This document shows positions 44,636 through 53,756 of a stretch of DNA of 64,000 nucleotides, piece after piece. The position numbers and the translations under genes are program-made. The stretch covers positions 62,001 through 126,000 of the forward strand of contig CAZEFT010000005.1 of the NCBI GenBank assembly GCA_964511495.1, in the 5' to 3' direction. Position 1 is the stretch's first letter; every line of letters begins with the position of its first letter. A model generated the notes under the pieces. It saw only the letters and a program-made list of their open reading frames with translations. It did not search any database and was not told the DNA's origin. This DNA comes from Litorimonas sp964511495. Its GTDB lineage: Bacteria > Pseudomonadota > Alphaproteobacteria > Caulobacterales > Maricaulaceae.

Positions 44636-45451
44636 TTATTTCCTGTCTTTAAACGCTAAAATTCGACGGGCCTTTTTAACCACGGGCACTTCGATAAATT
44701 TCCCGTCAAGCAATACGACGTTTCCATTGGCCGCTTGATAAGCCTCAATCACACGCACGGCATGCTCAACCTCTTCGTCAGAAGGCGTATAAACCGCGTG
44801 AATGCGTTCTATTTGCGCCGGGTGAATTGCAGACCTCGCAAAAATACCGAGCGCCTTAGCTTGGGCCGTTGTCGCCTCGCAATCATCAAGATCTCGTACA
44901 TGAATATGAGGCACATCAAAAAGCTGGACATCATAGACCGTGGCCGCCGCTACTAATCGAGAACGAGCATAAAGATGGGTTTCCCAAGCTAAGTCACACC
45001 CGACGTCTCCCGCATAATCAACGGCACCATACATTCCAAATTTCACGCGGCTATTCGAGAAAATGTCTTCACAATTCAATATACCCTCCGCGCTTTCAAT
45101 AATCGCAAAGAATGGCCCTAATTCATTTGGAAGTTCGTCATCCAGATCCGTCATTTGTGAACGGGACGCGACTTTGGGCACCATAACAAATGGTAAATTA
45201 AGTCCGGAAGTTTTGAGAGCTTTGATGTCTTTCTCGCCGTCTGTGGTATCGAGACCGTTTAGACGAAGGGACACATGTTGATGCTTTGTTTGAGACAACC
45301 AAGCCAAGACCTCATCACGCGATTTATCTTTTTCACAGGGTCCGACCGCGTCTTCCAGATCAATACAAACAAGGTCGGCTCCAGCTTGACAGGCTTTTTC
45401 GAAACGATCCGGCCGATTTCCGGGAACAAATAATTGAGAACGATAATACAT
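44636..45451 (-). CDS. HpcH/HpaI aldolase/CitE-like CoA-ester lyase
   Basis: 271 residues. It shows YRSQLFVPGNRPDRFEKA, the metal-binding VCIDLEDAVGPCEKD, FAIIESAEGILN and KFGMYGAVDYAGDVGCD. The family contains citrate lyase beta, malyl-CoA and citramalyl-CoA lyases. As a stand-alone gene, cleavage or formation of a 3-hydroxyacyl-CoA such as malyl- or citramalyl-CoA is likelier than citrate lyase. The exact substrate cannot be assigned. Confidence 0.82.
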   Translation of the reverse strand: MYYRSQLFVPGNRPDRFEKACQAGADLVCIDLEDAVGPCEKDKSRDEVLAWLSQTKHQHVSLRLNGLDTTDGEKDIKALKTSGLNLPFVMVPKVASRSQMTDLDDELPNELGPFFAIIESAEGILNCEDIFSNSRVKFGMYGAVDYAGDVGCDLAWETHLYARSRLVAAATVYDVQLFDVPHIHVRDLDDCEATTAQAKALGIFARSAIHPAQIERIHAVYTPSDEEVEHAVRVIEAYQAANGNVVLLDGKFIEVPVVKKARRILAFKDRK

Positions 45452-45574
45452 AGACCCGAACTTTACAGAAATGAGAGAGTGAACCTTATCAGGGTTTGAT
45501 TTGAAACGAAATCAGTCGCCTCAAATTAATTGAAATATGATTGAGTTCCTTAGTTTCGCCTCTTAAGGCGGAAT

Positions 45575-46579
45575 ATGACCGCGATTCAGTTATCAGCAGA
45601 AGTTATCCGCAAGCCGTTGATTAAGCCCTTCAGCATTGCAACAGGTTCAAGAGATTTTCAGGATGTATTATCCGTTACTCTTTCGGACGGACACTATACC
45701 GGGCGAGGCATGTCTTGCGGCGTGAAGTATTTGGGTTTGACGCCCGAATATTGTCTCCCAAAGCTCAAAAAAATTCAGAATGAAATTACATCTAAAACCA
45801 AACGAAAAGATTTGCTGCGGATTATGACGCCCAATTGTGCGCGATTTGCTCTGGACTCTGCCTTTTGGGAATTGGAAGCGGCGCGAAATAATACAACAGT
45901 GGCGAAGATTTTGGAGATTACGCCCAAACCCGTCCAAACAGCTTACACAATTGTTTTGGATACACCTATTGCCATGGCAGAACAGGCAAGAGCTGAAAGT
46001 TGGCGACCGTTATTAAAGATCAAGTTAGGCGGAACACCTGATCAAGAAATTGAGCGTCTGTCTCTTGTCAGACAAGCCGCGCCTCACTCAATTTTGGTCG
46101 TTGATGCCAATGCCGCTTGGACACGTGACCAATTGAAAAGCTATGCACCAGCACTAGGGAAATATAATTATAGTCTTTTGGAACAACCCTTTGCTATCGG
46201 CAAAGACAAAACTGTTCGCGAATTTAATTTAGACGTTCCGATCTGTGCGGATGAGAGTTTTCAATCCCTACATCACATTGACCGTATCGCCGCGTCTTAT
46301 GATGCTGTGAATATCAAACTCGACAAATGCGGAGGACTAACCGAAGCCTTATTGATTGAAAAGGAAGCGAGGAAACGAGGCTTGAAAGTCTTTATCGGCT
46401 GTATGTTGGGCCCTGAAGAAACTATAGCGCCTGCCTTTTTGCTCGCTCAGAAAGCCGATTATGTCGATTTAGACGGGCCGTTTTGGTTCAAAGAAAAAGA
46501 CCCGCGCGTTAAACTCAACGAAGACGGTTTATTTGAACCCATCCCGGCTGATATCTGGGGCGCGGGCCTGACAAATTAA
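45575..46579 (+). CDS. Dipeptide epimerase (enolase superfamily, L-Ala-D/L-Glu epimerase type)
   Basis: 334 residues. The second-strand lysines are LLKIKLGGTPDQE, the metal ligands Asp in ILVVDANAAWT, Glu in LLEQPFAIGKD and Asp in PICADESFQSL, and the opposing lysine is in VNIKLDKCGGLTEAL. This matches the MLE-subgroup epimerases that convert L-Ala-D-Glu to L-Ala-L-Glu when recycling murein peptides. AAGG lies 6 bases before the ATG. Specificity is inferred from family pattern. Confidence 0.82.
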   Translation: MTAIQLSAEVIRKPLIKPFSIATGSRDFQDVLSVTLSDGHYTGRGMSCGVKYLGLTPEYCLPKLKKIQNEITSKTKRKDLLRIMTPNCARFALDSAFWELEAARNNTTVAKILEITPKPVQTAYTIVLDTPIAMAEQARAESWRPLLKIKLGGTPDQEIERLSLVRQAAPHSILVVDANAAWTRDQLKSYAPALGKYNYSLLEQPFAIGKDKTVREFNLDVPICADESFQSLHHIDRIAASYDAVNIKLDKCGGLTEALLIEKEARKRGLKVFIGCMLGPEETIAPAFLLAQKADYVDLDGPFWFKEKDPRVKLNEDGLFEPIPADIWGAGLTN

Positions 46580-46600
46580 AACACTTGTGAGGCTTCGCTT

Positions 46601-49600
46601 CTAATCCTCACCACCCGCAAGCAGAGAGACATTGCCGCCGGAGGCCGTTGTATCAATACAGATATGACGCTCCAAAATGCACCGCGCTGCCATATCCGCC
46701 TTGGTCATCAAAGGAATGATTGGGCCGAGGCGTTCCGCCAATATTTTTCTGCGCAATCGCATGCCATCTTCTGATCCCCAATAAGCGACACCTTCAAACC
46801 CTTGCAGTTCTAGGAGTTGCTCAGGCTTGATTACCCCATCCAAAGCATAATCCATGACTGCCCCATGGCAGATAATCAGTGAAGAACAGCCTTGTGCACG
46901 TGCAATTGAGGCTTGCTTCAAGGCTCGCGGTAAAGTCGGGCCAAGGCACAAAATACGCCCTCTTGGATAAGTCGACAGACGGTTTGACTCTCCTGTCGGT
47001 CCTGGCAAATCAAAAACCTCCAATACTCGGCGCGACGGATTCTCTAATGCATCAAGTTCCGATTGGATCCGTTCGGTTGAAATTGCATAGGCTGTTTTGG
47101 GAATTTTAGTTTTCTTCTTCGGCGCTACATATTTCTGGGTAAAGAACGGCACATAATGCGGGCCACCAGCCTTTGGTCCGGTTCCTGACAATCCCTCCCC
47201 TCCAAAGGGTTGAGAGCCAACAATTGCACCGATCTGATTGCGGTTGATATACATATTACCGACATCAAGGTTCTGGGTCAGATTTTCAACGCGATCATCA
47301 ATACGCGTATGCAAACCGAAAGTAAGACCGTAACCTCGTCCATTCACATCATTGATAATCTGACCAAGGTCATTGGGTTTAAACGTTGCAACATGCAAAA
47401 CGGGGCCAAATATTTCTTCTTCCAACTCGTTTATACCGCCCACAGAAACAACGGCGGGGCCGACAAAGTAACCTTCGTCTGGCGCATCCACATACTTTAA
47501 CAAACGACCATTTGATCGCGCATTTGAAATATAGTCCAAAATTTTGTTTCGAGATGGTGCATCAATAATGGGGCCGACATCTGTCTCATGAGCCCAAGAG
47601 TTGCCCAAACGCAGCTCGTCCATTGCACCGTAAAGCATATTCAAAAATGTCGGCGCAACATCCTCTTGAATATAAAGCAAGCGTAAAGCTGAGCATCTTT
47701 GACCCGCAGATTGGAACGCTGACGCCACAATGTCTTTCACGGCCTGTTCAGGAAGAGCGGTGGAATCCACTATCATGGCGTTTAACCCGCCTGTCTCCGC
47801 GATCAGAGGAGCCTCCGGAGAAGCATTGGCTGCCATCGCCTTGTTGATGATTTTCGCTGTAGCCGTTGATCCTGTGAAGCAAACCCCTTTAACGCGAGAG
47901 TCAGAGGTTATCATACGCCCGACGACACCTCCAGCACCAGGAAGAAGTTGAAGAGCGGATATTGGCACACCCGCTTTATGGAAAAATTCAACAGCCCGCA
48001 TTGCGATAAGTGGCGTGGTTTCAGCAGGTTTTGCCAAGACGCCATTTCCTGCCGCCAAAGCCGCCGCAATTTGCCCGGTAAAAATAGCCAAAGGAAAGTT
48101 CCAAGGCGAAATACAGGCAAAAACGCCCCGTGGGCCACGCTTGACACTTTTTCCGTCTTTGCCGTGCTTAAGCTTTAGCTTGTTAGCTTGAACGGAATAA
48201 TAGCGCAGGAAGTCGACCGCCTCACGCAATTCCGCAATCGCGTCGGCAGGTGTTTTCCCCGCTTCACGTGTGAGCAAAGTGAAAATTTCGCCAAAATTCT
48301 CTTCAAAAATATCAGCCGCTTTCTCTAAAACGGCCCGTCTTTCAGTGAGGTCAGCATCCCAAGACTTGGCTGCGGCCAAAGCCGTTTCCACGTCCGCTTC
48401 ATTTGCATCAATCACTTGACCAAGAACTTCTTGGGGGTTGTTTGGGTTTAGAACATTTTGCGCCACAGCGCCTTCAACCTTCCCTGCAATCAGCGGCTTG
48501 GCTGTCCATTGCGCTTCATAAAATGGCGCGCGGGCTTGGTCGATTTCAGCTATGTCATCTTCGCAATGTAAATCCCAGCCTATGGAGTTTTTACGTTCAG
48601 GCATGAACAGATCACTCGGTTTTCGAATGGCCGTTCCTGTCTGCTCAACTTCTTTCGTGAACACCTCAAACGGATCCTCGGCTATCTCTTCAGGGGAAAT
48701 AGTCTCATCCACGATCTGGTTGACGAAGGACGAATTCGCCCCGTTTTCCAAAAGTCGCCTGACGAGATAGGCTAGCAAGTCACGGTGCGCACCGACGGGA
48801 GCATAAATCCGGCATTGCGTACCCTGTTGCTTTAAAACCAAACGATGAAGCACTTCTCCCATGCCGTGAAGGGCTTGGAATTCATATTGCGATTTATCCT
48901 GCCCCATTGTTTCAGCAAGGTTCAAAACGGAACAAACAGAGTGGGCATTATGTGTGGCAAATTGCGGGTATATTCTGTCCGTTAATGATAAGAGTTTTTT
49001 CGCGCAGCAAATGTAGGCCACATCCGTTGCGCACTTCGCTGTATAAACGGGGAAATCTTTAAGCCCTTCGACCTGTGAACGTTTAATCTCACTATCCCAA
49101 TAAGCACCCTTTACGAGGCGTACCATTATATTTCGGTCTAATTCTGCCGATAGAGCATAGAGCCAATCAATCACGCCTGAGGCGCGCTTACCATAAGCCT
49201 GTACAACAACGCCAAACCCGTTCCATCCGGCCAGCCTTTCATCGCGGAGAACGGTTTCAATAACATCGAGCGATAAATCCAGTCGATCAGCCTCTTCAGC
49301 GTCTAAATTCAGACCCATATTCGCGTCTTTCGCCATCAACGCCAGCGCAAGAACGTCCGGAACAAGTTCATTCATCACGCGATCTTTTTGCCCAACCTCA
49401 TAGCGAGGGTGGAGCGCCGATAATTTGATCGAAATACCCGGATTGCGGCGAATATTGTCAGACGTTGAATGCCGAGCCAACATCGAAATCGCTTGCTGAT
49501 AGGCCGTAAAATATTTGAGCGCATCTGCCGATGTGAGGGCCGCCTCGCCCAACATATCATAGGAGTAGGTAAAACCCGCTTTCTGCTTGGCTTGGCCACG

Positions 49601-50146
49601 ACGATAGGCGCTATCAATTGTTTCACCCAAAACAAATTGATTTCCCATCTCCTTCATCGCCCGCTTAACCGCGATACGAATAACAGGTTCACCCACACGT
49701 TTAATCGCGCCATGGAGAACTTTGGAAATGCCTTTGCTTTCTTCATTATCAAGGACTTTTCCGGTGAGCATCAGCCCCCATGTCGAGGCGTTGACCAGAG
49801 AAGAAGAGGATTGCCCTAAATGCTGCCCCCAAGATGACGGCGCAATTTTATCTTCAATCAAATCATCCATGGTTTGCGCGTCCGGTACACGCAAGAGTGC
49901 CTCTGCCAAACACATTAACGCGACGCCCTCATCCGTTGAGAGGCCATATTCAGCAAGAAAAACCTCCATCAAACCCGGTTCTTCGTCTTCGCGGATATTT
50001 CTGATTAGGGACGCTGCTTCTCTCGAAATATGTTCTCTTTGTGACTTCGCAATTCCCGTTGAGCGGACCAAATCATCAATCAACGTCACTTCGTTCTTTA
50101 GATGAGCGTCTCTGATATCGCGCCGTAAGGCTTGCAAATCTTGCAT
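46601..50146 (-). CDS. putA: PutA, proline dehydrogenase/P5C dehydrogenase
   Basis: 1181 residues. An N-terminal helical arm is followed by the FAD proline dehydrogenase barrel (about residues 190-480; VRLVKGAYWDSEIKRSQ and CRIYAPVGAHRDLLAYL). The aldehyde dehydrogenase module (about 560-1000) has the catalytic Cys in FQSAGQRCSALRLLY and Glu in LIAETGGLNAMIVDS. A C-terminal extra domain of long PutA follows. The ribbon-helix-helix repressor domain of enteric PutA is absent, so a separate regulator is expected. It oxidises proline to glutamate with substrate channelling. Confidence 0.95.
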   Translation of the reverse strand: MQDLQALRRDIRDAHLKNEVTLIDDLVRSTGIAKSQREHISREAASLIRNIREDEEPGLMEVFLAEYGLSTDEGVALMCLAEALLRVPDAQTMDDLIEDKIAPSSWGQHLGQSSSSLVNASTWGLMLTGKVLDNEESKGISKVLHGAIKRVGEPVIRIAVKRAMKEMGNQFVLGETIDSAYRRGQAKQKAGFTYSYDMLGEAALTSADALKYFTAYQQAISMLARHSTSDNIRRNPGISIKLSALHPRYEVGQKDRVMNELVPDVLALALMAKDANMGLNLDAEEADRLDLSLDVIETVLRDERLAGWNGFGVVVQAYGKRASGVIDWLYALSAELDRNIMVRLVKGAYWDSEIKRSQVEGLKDFPVYTAKCATDVAYICCAKKLLSLTDRIYPQFATHNAHSVCSVLNLAETMGQDKSQYEFQALHGMGEVLHRLVLKQQGTQCRIYAPVGAHRDLLAYLVRRLLENGANSSFVNQIVDETISPEEIAEDPFEVFTKEVEQTGTAIRKPSDLFMPERKNSIGWDLHCEDDIAEIDQARAPFYEAQWTAKPLIAGKVEGAVAQNVLNPNNPQEVLGQVIDANEADVETALAAAKSWDADLTERRAVLEKAADIFEENFGEIFTLLTREAGKTPADAIAELREAVDFLRYYSVQANKLKLKHGKDGKSVKRGPRGVFACISPWNFPLAIFTGQIAAALAAGNGVLAKPAETTPLIAMRAVEFFHKAGVPISALQLLPGAGGVVGRMITSDSRVKGVCFTGSTATAKIINKAMAANASPEAPLIAETGGLNAMIVDSTALPEQAVKDIVASAFQSAGQRCSALRLLYIQEDVAPTFLNMLYGAMDELRLGNSWAHETDVGPIIDAPSRNKILDYISNARSNGRLLKYVDAPDEGYFVGPAVVSVGGINELEEEIFGPVLHVATFKPNDLGQIINDVNGRGYGLTFGLHTRIDDRVENLTQNLDVGNMYINRNQIGAIVGSQPFGGEGLSGTGPKAGGPHYVPFFTQKYVAPKKKTKIPKTAYAISTERIQSELDALENPSRRVLEVFDLPGPTGESNRLSTYPRGRILCLGPTLPRALKQASIARAQGCSSLIICHGAVMDYALDGVIKPEQLLELQGFEGVAYWGSEDGMRLRRKILAERLGPIIPLMTKADMAARCILERHICIDTTASGGNVSLLAGGED

Positions 50147-50203
50147 CTCAAACCCCTAGAATGGAATTACTCTTTCAGACAATAACAAGCCTGTACTTTC
50201 ACA

Positions 50204-50236
50204 TTACCCCTATGTCACTAAGGGTAAAATTTATCC
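50204..50236. promoter_or_regulatory. Overlapping inverted repeats upstream of putA
   Basis: TTACCC (50204-50209) and GGGTAA (50222-50227) form a dyad with a 12-base spacer. The right arm also starts a second, compact dyad, GGGTAAA-A-TTTATCC, with one mismatch (50222-50236). They are 58-90 bases upstream of putA. Alphaproteobacterial putA genes are commonly controlled by the Lrp-type activator PutR; this is a candidate site by position only. Confidence 0.35.
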
Positions 50237-50411
50237 GCATAAAATGATAGAATACGGGAAAATAATCCCTCATTTTTCATATTTCGGATGTCTTTCGACA
50301 AAGTTTCCTACGAAGCGGGAACCGTCGCCAAACTCTCTCATATTCAGTCTTTTAAACAAGAATTCAGGCTTCTCCCAAGCTATTCTTCTTTCGCTCTCTT
50401 GACAAAAGAGC

Positions 50412-50435
50412 GTCAAAAGCGAGCCTCGCTTTGAC
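50412..50435. promoter_or_regulatory. Dyad/hairpin upstream of tdk
   Basis: GTCAAAAGCGAG, one base, then CTCGCTTTGAC: 11-base arms with one bulged A, 24 bases before the tdk GTG. As RNA it folds with the loop AGCCT. It could be an operator or a leader hairpin just upstream of the AAAGAGG ribosome-binding site. Confidence 0.4.
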
Positions 50436-50459
50436 CGTGACGAAAGAGGCAATAGATTC

Positions 50460-51050
50460 GTGGCCAAGCTTTATTTCAGTTTCTCAGCAATGAATGCCGG
50501 CAAGTCTGCAATCTTATTGCAATCTGCCTATAATTATCAGGAACGGGGCATGACCACGCTTTTGATGAAGCCCGCATTGGATGACAGAGACCCAAAAGCG
50601 GATCACATTGTGTCCCGCATCGGACTCAATGCTCAAGCAGATTTGTTCACGAATGAGACCGATCTCGAAGTTCACATCACAGAAGCGCACAAGGTAAAAC
50701 CGATCAACTGTGTACTGCTTGACGAGGCGCAATTTTTAACCCCGGAACAAGTGTGGCAATTATCGCGCGTGTCGGATTACCACCGTATTCCGGTGATGTG
50801 CTATGGCCTGCGAACCGATTTTCAAGGCATATTATTCCCTGGCAGTGCAACACTCTTGGCGATCGCTGATGATCTGAGAGAACTACGCACACTTTGCTGG
50901 TGCGGACGAAAGGCCACCATGACCCTGCGATTTGATAAAACGGGGGATGCGGTCACAGAAGGGCAACAAATTGAGGTCGGTGGAAATGAAAAATATATCA
51001 GTCTTTGCCGCAAACACTGGGCCGAAAAAGACACAAATAATATCGTTTAA
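50460..51050 (+). CDS. tdk: Thymidine kinase
   Basis: 196 residues, GTG start with AAAGAGG upstream. The P-loop is FSAMNAGKSAILLQSAYNYQ, close to enteric Tdk. The Walker B and lid region is CVLLDEAQFLTPEQVWQL. The zinc cysteines are in LRTLCWCGRKATM and ISLCRKHW. It phosphorylates thymidine to dTMP for salvage. Its TAA stop interlocks with that of the converging nucleoside hydrolase in TTAA. First gene of the salvage region. Confidence 0.95.
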   Translation: MAKLYFSFSAMNAGKSAILLQSAYNYQERGMTTLLMKPALDDRDPKADHIVSRIGLNAQADLFTNETDLEVHITEAHKVKPINCVLLDEAQFLTPEQVWQLSRVSDYHRIPVMCYGLRTDFQGILFPGSATLLAIADDLRELRTLCWCGRKATMTLRFDKTGDAVTEGQQIEVGGNEKYISLCRKHWAEKDTNNIV

Positions 51051-52000
51051 GCCTCTGTGAATTTTTCCAACTGTTCAATTAGCAAGTCAAAAAAACCCTC
51101 TGCATTCACATCATGCGCCCAAAGACAATTTTTGGGCAAGTCTGTTCCGTGCCAGAAGTCCACGGCCGTGTGACCCCGTGTTAAATCAGATTCGGTTTCA
51201 ACACGAATATTACATTTTTTGAGACTGAAGATTTCCGGACGCAAGATATAAGCCATTGTACAAGGGTCATGAAGGGGTGCCCCATCCGTTCCGTATTTAT
51301 CTTCGTCAAAGCGACCATAATGGGTGAGCAAATTATAAGCCGCCAAAGCCACAGGATTGCCGACGGCTTTGATTCTGTCCAAGACATCTTTGCTGGATAA
51401 AACCTGATGTGTAACGTCCAGACCGAAAATGACCATTGGGCAACCACTGTCAAAAACAGTCTGCGCAGCATGAGGATCAACATAGATATTAAATTCAGCG
51501 GAAGGCGTGATATTGCCCCCTTCCCGCAACGCCCCTCCCATAATGACAATCTCTTTGATTTTGGGGAGAATGAAATTATTTTTCCGCATCGCCGCCGCAA
51601 TATTGGTCATGGGGCCGGTGATGAGAATTGTCACTCCCCTATCAGGCGCGGCCAAAAGCGTTTCGATGATAAAGTCCACAGCATTTTGCGATTGGAGTGC
51701 CATTTCAGGCTCGTAAATATCAATACCCTCCAGACCCTCATTCCCATGGACTTCTTCAGCTGTCGCCAGAGGGTATTCCAAAGGTGCATCGCATCCTGCA
51801 TAAACTGGGATATCTGTTCGCTTCATCAATTCACACAATAAGCGCGTATTACGTTCCGTTTTATCGAGGCCCACATTTCCGGCAACAACGGTAATACCCA
51901 GCACGTCATAATGAGCGCTTTCATCTGGCGCTAAAGCAAGAAAGAGGTTGATGGCATCGTCTTGCCCGGGATCACAATCAATAATGAGTTTTTGGGTCAT
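51047..52000 (-). CDS. Inosine/uridine-preferring nucleoside hydrolase
   Basis: 317 residues. The calcium-binding N-terminus is KLIIDCDPGQDDAINLFLAL; other family segments are VHGNEGLEGIDIY, ILITGPMTNIAAAMRKN, IVIMGGALREGGNITPSAEFN and HDPCTMAYIL. It cleaves ribonucleosides to base and ribose. Ribose can be phosphorylated by the ribokinase at 52.8 kb and the base recovered by the neighbouring phosphoribosyltransferase. Base preference cannot be read. Confidence 0.92.
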   Translation of the reverse strand: MTQKLIIDCDPGQDDAINLFLALAPDESAHYDVLGITVVAGNVGLDKTERNTRLLCELMKRTDIPVYAGCDAPLEYPLATAEEVHGNEGLEGIDIYEPEMALQSQNAVDFIIETLLAAPDRGVTILITGPMTNIAAAMRKNNFILPKIKEIVIMGGALREGGNITPSAEFNIYVDPHAAQTVFDSGCPMVIFGLDVTHQVLSSKDVLDRIKAVGNPVALAAYNLLTHYGRFDEDKYGTDGAPLHDPCTMAYILRPEIFSLKKCNIRVETESDLTRGHTAVDFWHGTDLPKNCLWAHDVNAEGFFDLLIEQLEKFTEA

Positions 52001-52190
52001 GCTCTCTCATAGGCCGCTCAGACATAAATGAGAACCATTTATTAGCCTGATTTATGGCTCTCTCCATCGTTGGCAAGCCTTTCTGAGTTCGTCATTTTAT
52101 ATCTCGGCCTTGATTAGGCAGACAGATTGGACTACGCGCCCTTCTCTGCACTACAGGCCATACACCGCCACCCAAAGACGGAGTGAAACT

Positions 52191-52754
52191 TTGGAAAAAT
52201 TATTCGTCAGCGCCGAAGAACTTTTAAAAGACTCGTTTGAACTCGCCTTACAAATTTTTGAAAGTGGGTATCGCCCTTCATTCATTGTGGGCGTTTGGCG
52301 TGGTGGGACACCCGTTGGGATTGCCGTTCAGGAAGTTTTGGAACTTCTTGATTGTAAAACAGATCACTTTGCCATTCGAACATCCTCTTATGAAGCGATG
52401 GATAAGCAGTCCAAAGAAGTGAAAGTTTACGGACTTCAACACCTCGTGGACACTATTAATACTGAAGATCAACTTCTAATTATCGACGATATTTTTGACA
52501 GTGGGCGTAGTATCGAAGCCATCATCGACACACTAAAAGAGAAATGCCGCCGTAACACGCCCGAAGACATTCGCGTTGCCACAGTTTATTACAAACCCAA
52601 GCGCAATAAAACGACACGCGTGCCGGATTTCTACCTCCATGAAACGGATGAATGGACAGTCTTCCCTCATGAAATTGAGGGCTGCACGATTGAAGAGCTT
52701 AAGAAAACAAAGCCGTTGCCAAAACGTTTGTTTGATTTGCTGTCAAAAGACTAG
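52191..52754 (+). CDS. Phosphoribosyltransferase (purine-salvage type)
   Basis: 187 residues from TTG at 52191, which has CGGAG 7 bases upstream and gives the family N-terminus EKLFVSAEELLKDSFELA. The open frame continues upstream to 52110 but those residues look unrelated. Core: FIVGVWRGGTPVGIAVQE, and the PRPP loop LLIIDDIFDSGRSIEAI. It probably converts hypoxanthine, guanine or xanthine plus PRPP to the nucleotide. Divergent from the nucleoside hydrolase; its TAG stop interlocks with that of rbsK in CTAG. Confidence 0.85.
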   Translation: MEKLFVSAEELLKDSFELALQIFESGYRPSFIVGVWRGGTPVGIAVQEVLELLDCKTDHFAIRTSSYEAMDKQSKEVKVYGLQHLVDTINTEDQLLIIDDIFDSGRSIEAIIDTLKEKCRRNTPEDIRVATVYYKPKRNKTTRVPDFYLHETDEWTVFPHEIEGCTIEELKKTKPLPKRLFDLLSKD

Positions 52755-53614
52755 ACTAAATTGTCAACATCTTCCCTGTTGGGCGCTGCGCTTTGCGTTC
52801 CAATTTTTGTCGCTGTCAACGCGCCAACAGCACAAGCAAAGCTAAGGGCCTTTTCATAAGACTGCCCCTCGACCAAGGCCACGGTCAAACCTGCCGCGAA
52901 ACTGTCCCCGGCACCTGTCGTATCCACGACATCGACTTGAGGCGGTTTAGCTGTTGCCAAGATTTGCCCTTTTTGCATCAGTGTCGCACCCGCTGCCCCT
53001 AACGTAATCGCAACCATGCCCTCAAACCCATCCAACAGTGACTGATACGCATCATATTCACCTTCATTGAGAATGAGTAAATCTGCATAAGGCATGACGG
53101 TGTCCAAGCCCGGTAAAACAGGAGACGTATTAAGCGCGACAAATCCATCAAAGCCTTCAATCGCAGCCTTGATAGTCTCAATCGGGATTTCAAATTGGCT
53201 GATGATGGCACGATTAGAAATGGGTTTCAGCTTTTCCGGCGTGAAAACCGCATTCGCACCAGAGGCTACAGCAATTTGGTTTTCTCCATCATCCGCGACA
53301 TTAATAAAGGCCAAGCCCGTATGAACGTCCTCAACCATAATCAGGTTCGATAAGTCAACAGATGCCTCTTTTAAAAAACGTAAAGCTTGATCCGCATAAT
53401 CGTCATGCCCAACAGCGGCTTGAAGACTGACCTTCGCGCCCAATCGTTTTGCTGCTAAAGCGACGTTAGCACCTTTGCCACCCGGTAAAGCCGTAAACTG
53501 GCCTTGTGTCACAGTCTCTCCAGCACGTGGCAGGACTTGTGTCTGGATAATCAAATCCAGATTTACAGACCCCAAAACACAAATATCAGGCAGTGAAACT
53601 TCATCTTTTGTCAT
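52751..53614 (-). CDS. rbsK: Ribokinase (PfkB family)
   Basis: 287 residues. It starts ICVLGSVNLDLIIQTQVLPRAG with ALPGGKGANVALAAKRLGA (PfkB signature 1), and the catalytic-base motif is VVDTTGAGDSFAAGLTVAL. It phosphorylates ribose to ribose 5-phosphate, linking nucleoside hydrolysis to the pentose phosphate pathway. GAGG lies 6 bases before the ATG. Among PfkB enzymes, ribokinase is favoured by the GGKGANVA pattern and context; adenosine or deoxyribose kinase activity is possible. Confidence 0.86.
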   Translation of the reverse strand: MTKDEVSLPDICVLGSVNLDLIIQTQVLPRAGETVTQGQFTALPGGKGANVALAAKRLGAKVSLQAAVGHDDYADQALRFLKEASVDLSNLIMVEDVHTGLAFINVADDGENQIAVASGANAVFTPEKLKPISNRAIISQFEIPIETIKAAIEGFDGFVALNTSPVLPGLDTVMPYADLLILNEGEYDAYQSLLDGFEGMVAITLGAAGATLMQKGQILATAKPPQVDVVDTTGAGDSFAAGLTVALVEGQSYEKALSFACAVGALTATKIGTQSAAPNREDVDNLV

Positions 53615-53756
53615 TTTGAGCCTCTGAATTTCGCATCTTATCCGTGGGGACGCTTTCTAACTTATCCCCATAAGCGAAAGGCGTGCCTGTCAAAAGGGCA
53701 TTTGCAAGAGATTTTTGATATGCTATCGCCCTCGCCCGGTTTTGAAAGGCTAAATA

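Larger units (their letters stand above)
50147..50459. other. 313-base intergenic region between divergent putA and tdk
   Basis: No convincing gene. It holds two symmetry elements near putA (50204-50236) and one strong dyad near tdk (50412-50435). A 65-codon reverse frame (50270-50467) covers part of it but has no recognisable domain and overlaps the tdk start. The middle is AT-rich, fitting back-to-back promoters, though no clear -35/-10 pair was picked out. Confidence 0.6.

Noticed and set aside
44615..44650. Tiny open frame after AAAGGAG upstream of the CitE-like gene's 3-prime end
   Set aside because: Fewer than 15 codons with no supporting feature; a good ribosome-binding site alone is not enough.
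50270..50467. 65-codon reverse-strand open frame between putA and tdk
   Set aside because: No recognisable domain, no ribosome-binding site noted, and it overlaps the tdk start and the tdk leader dyad.
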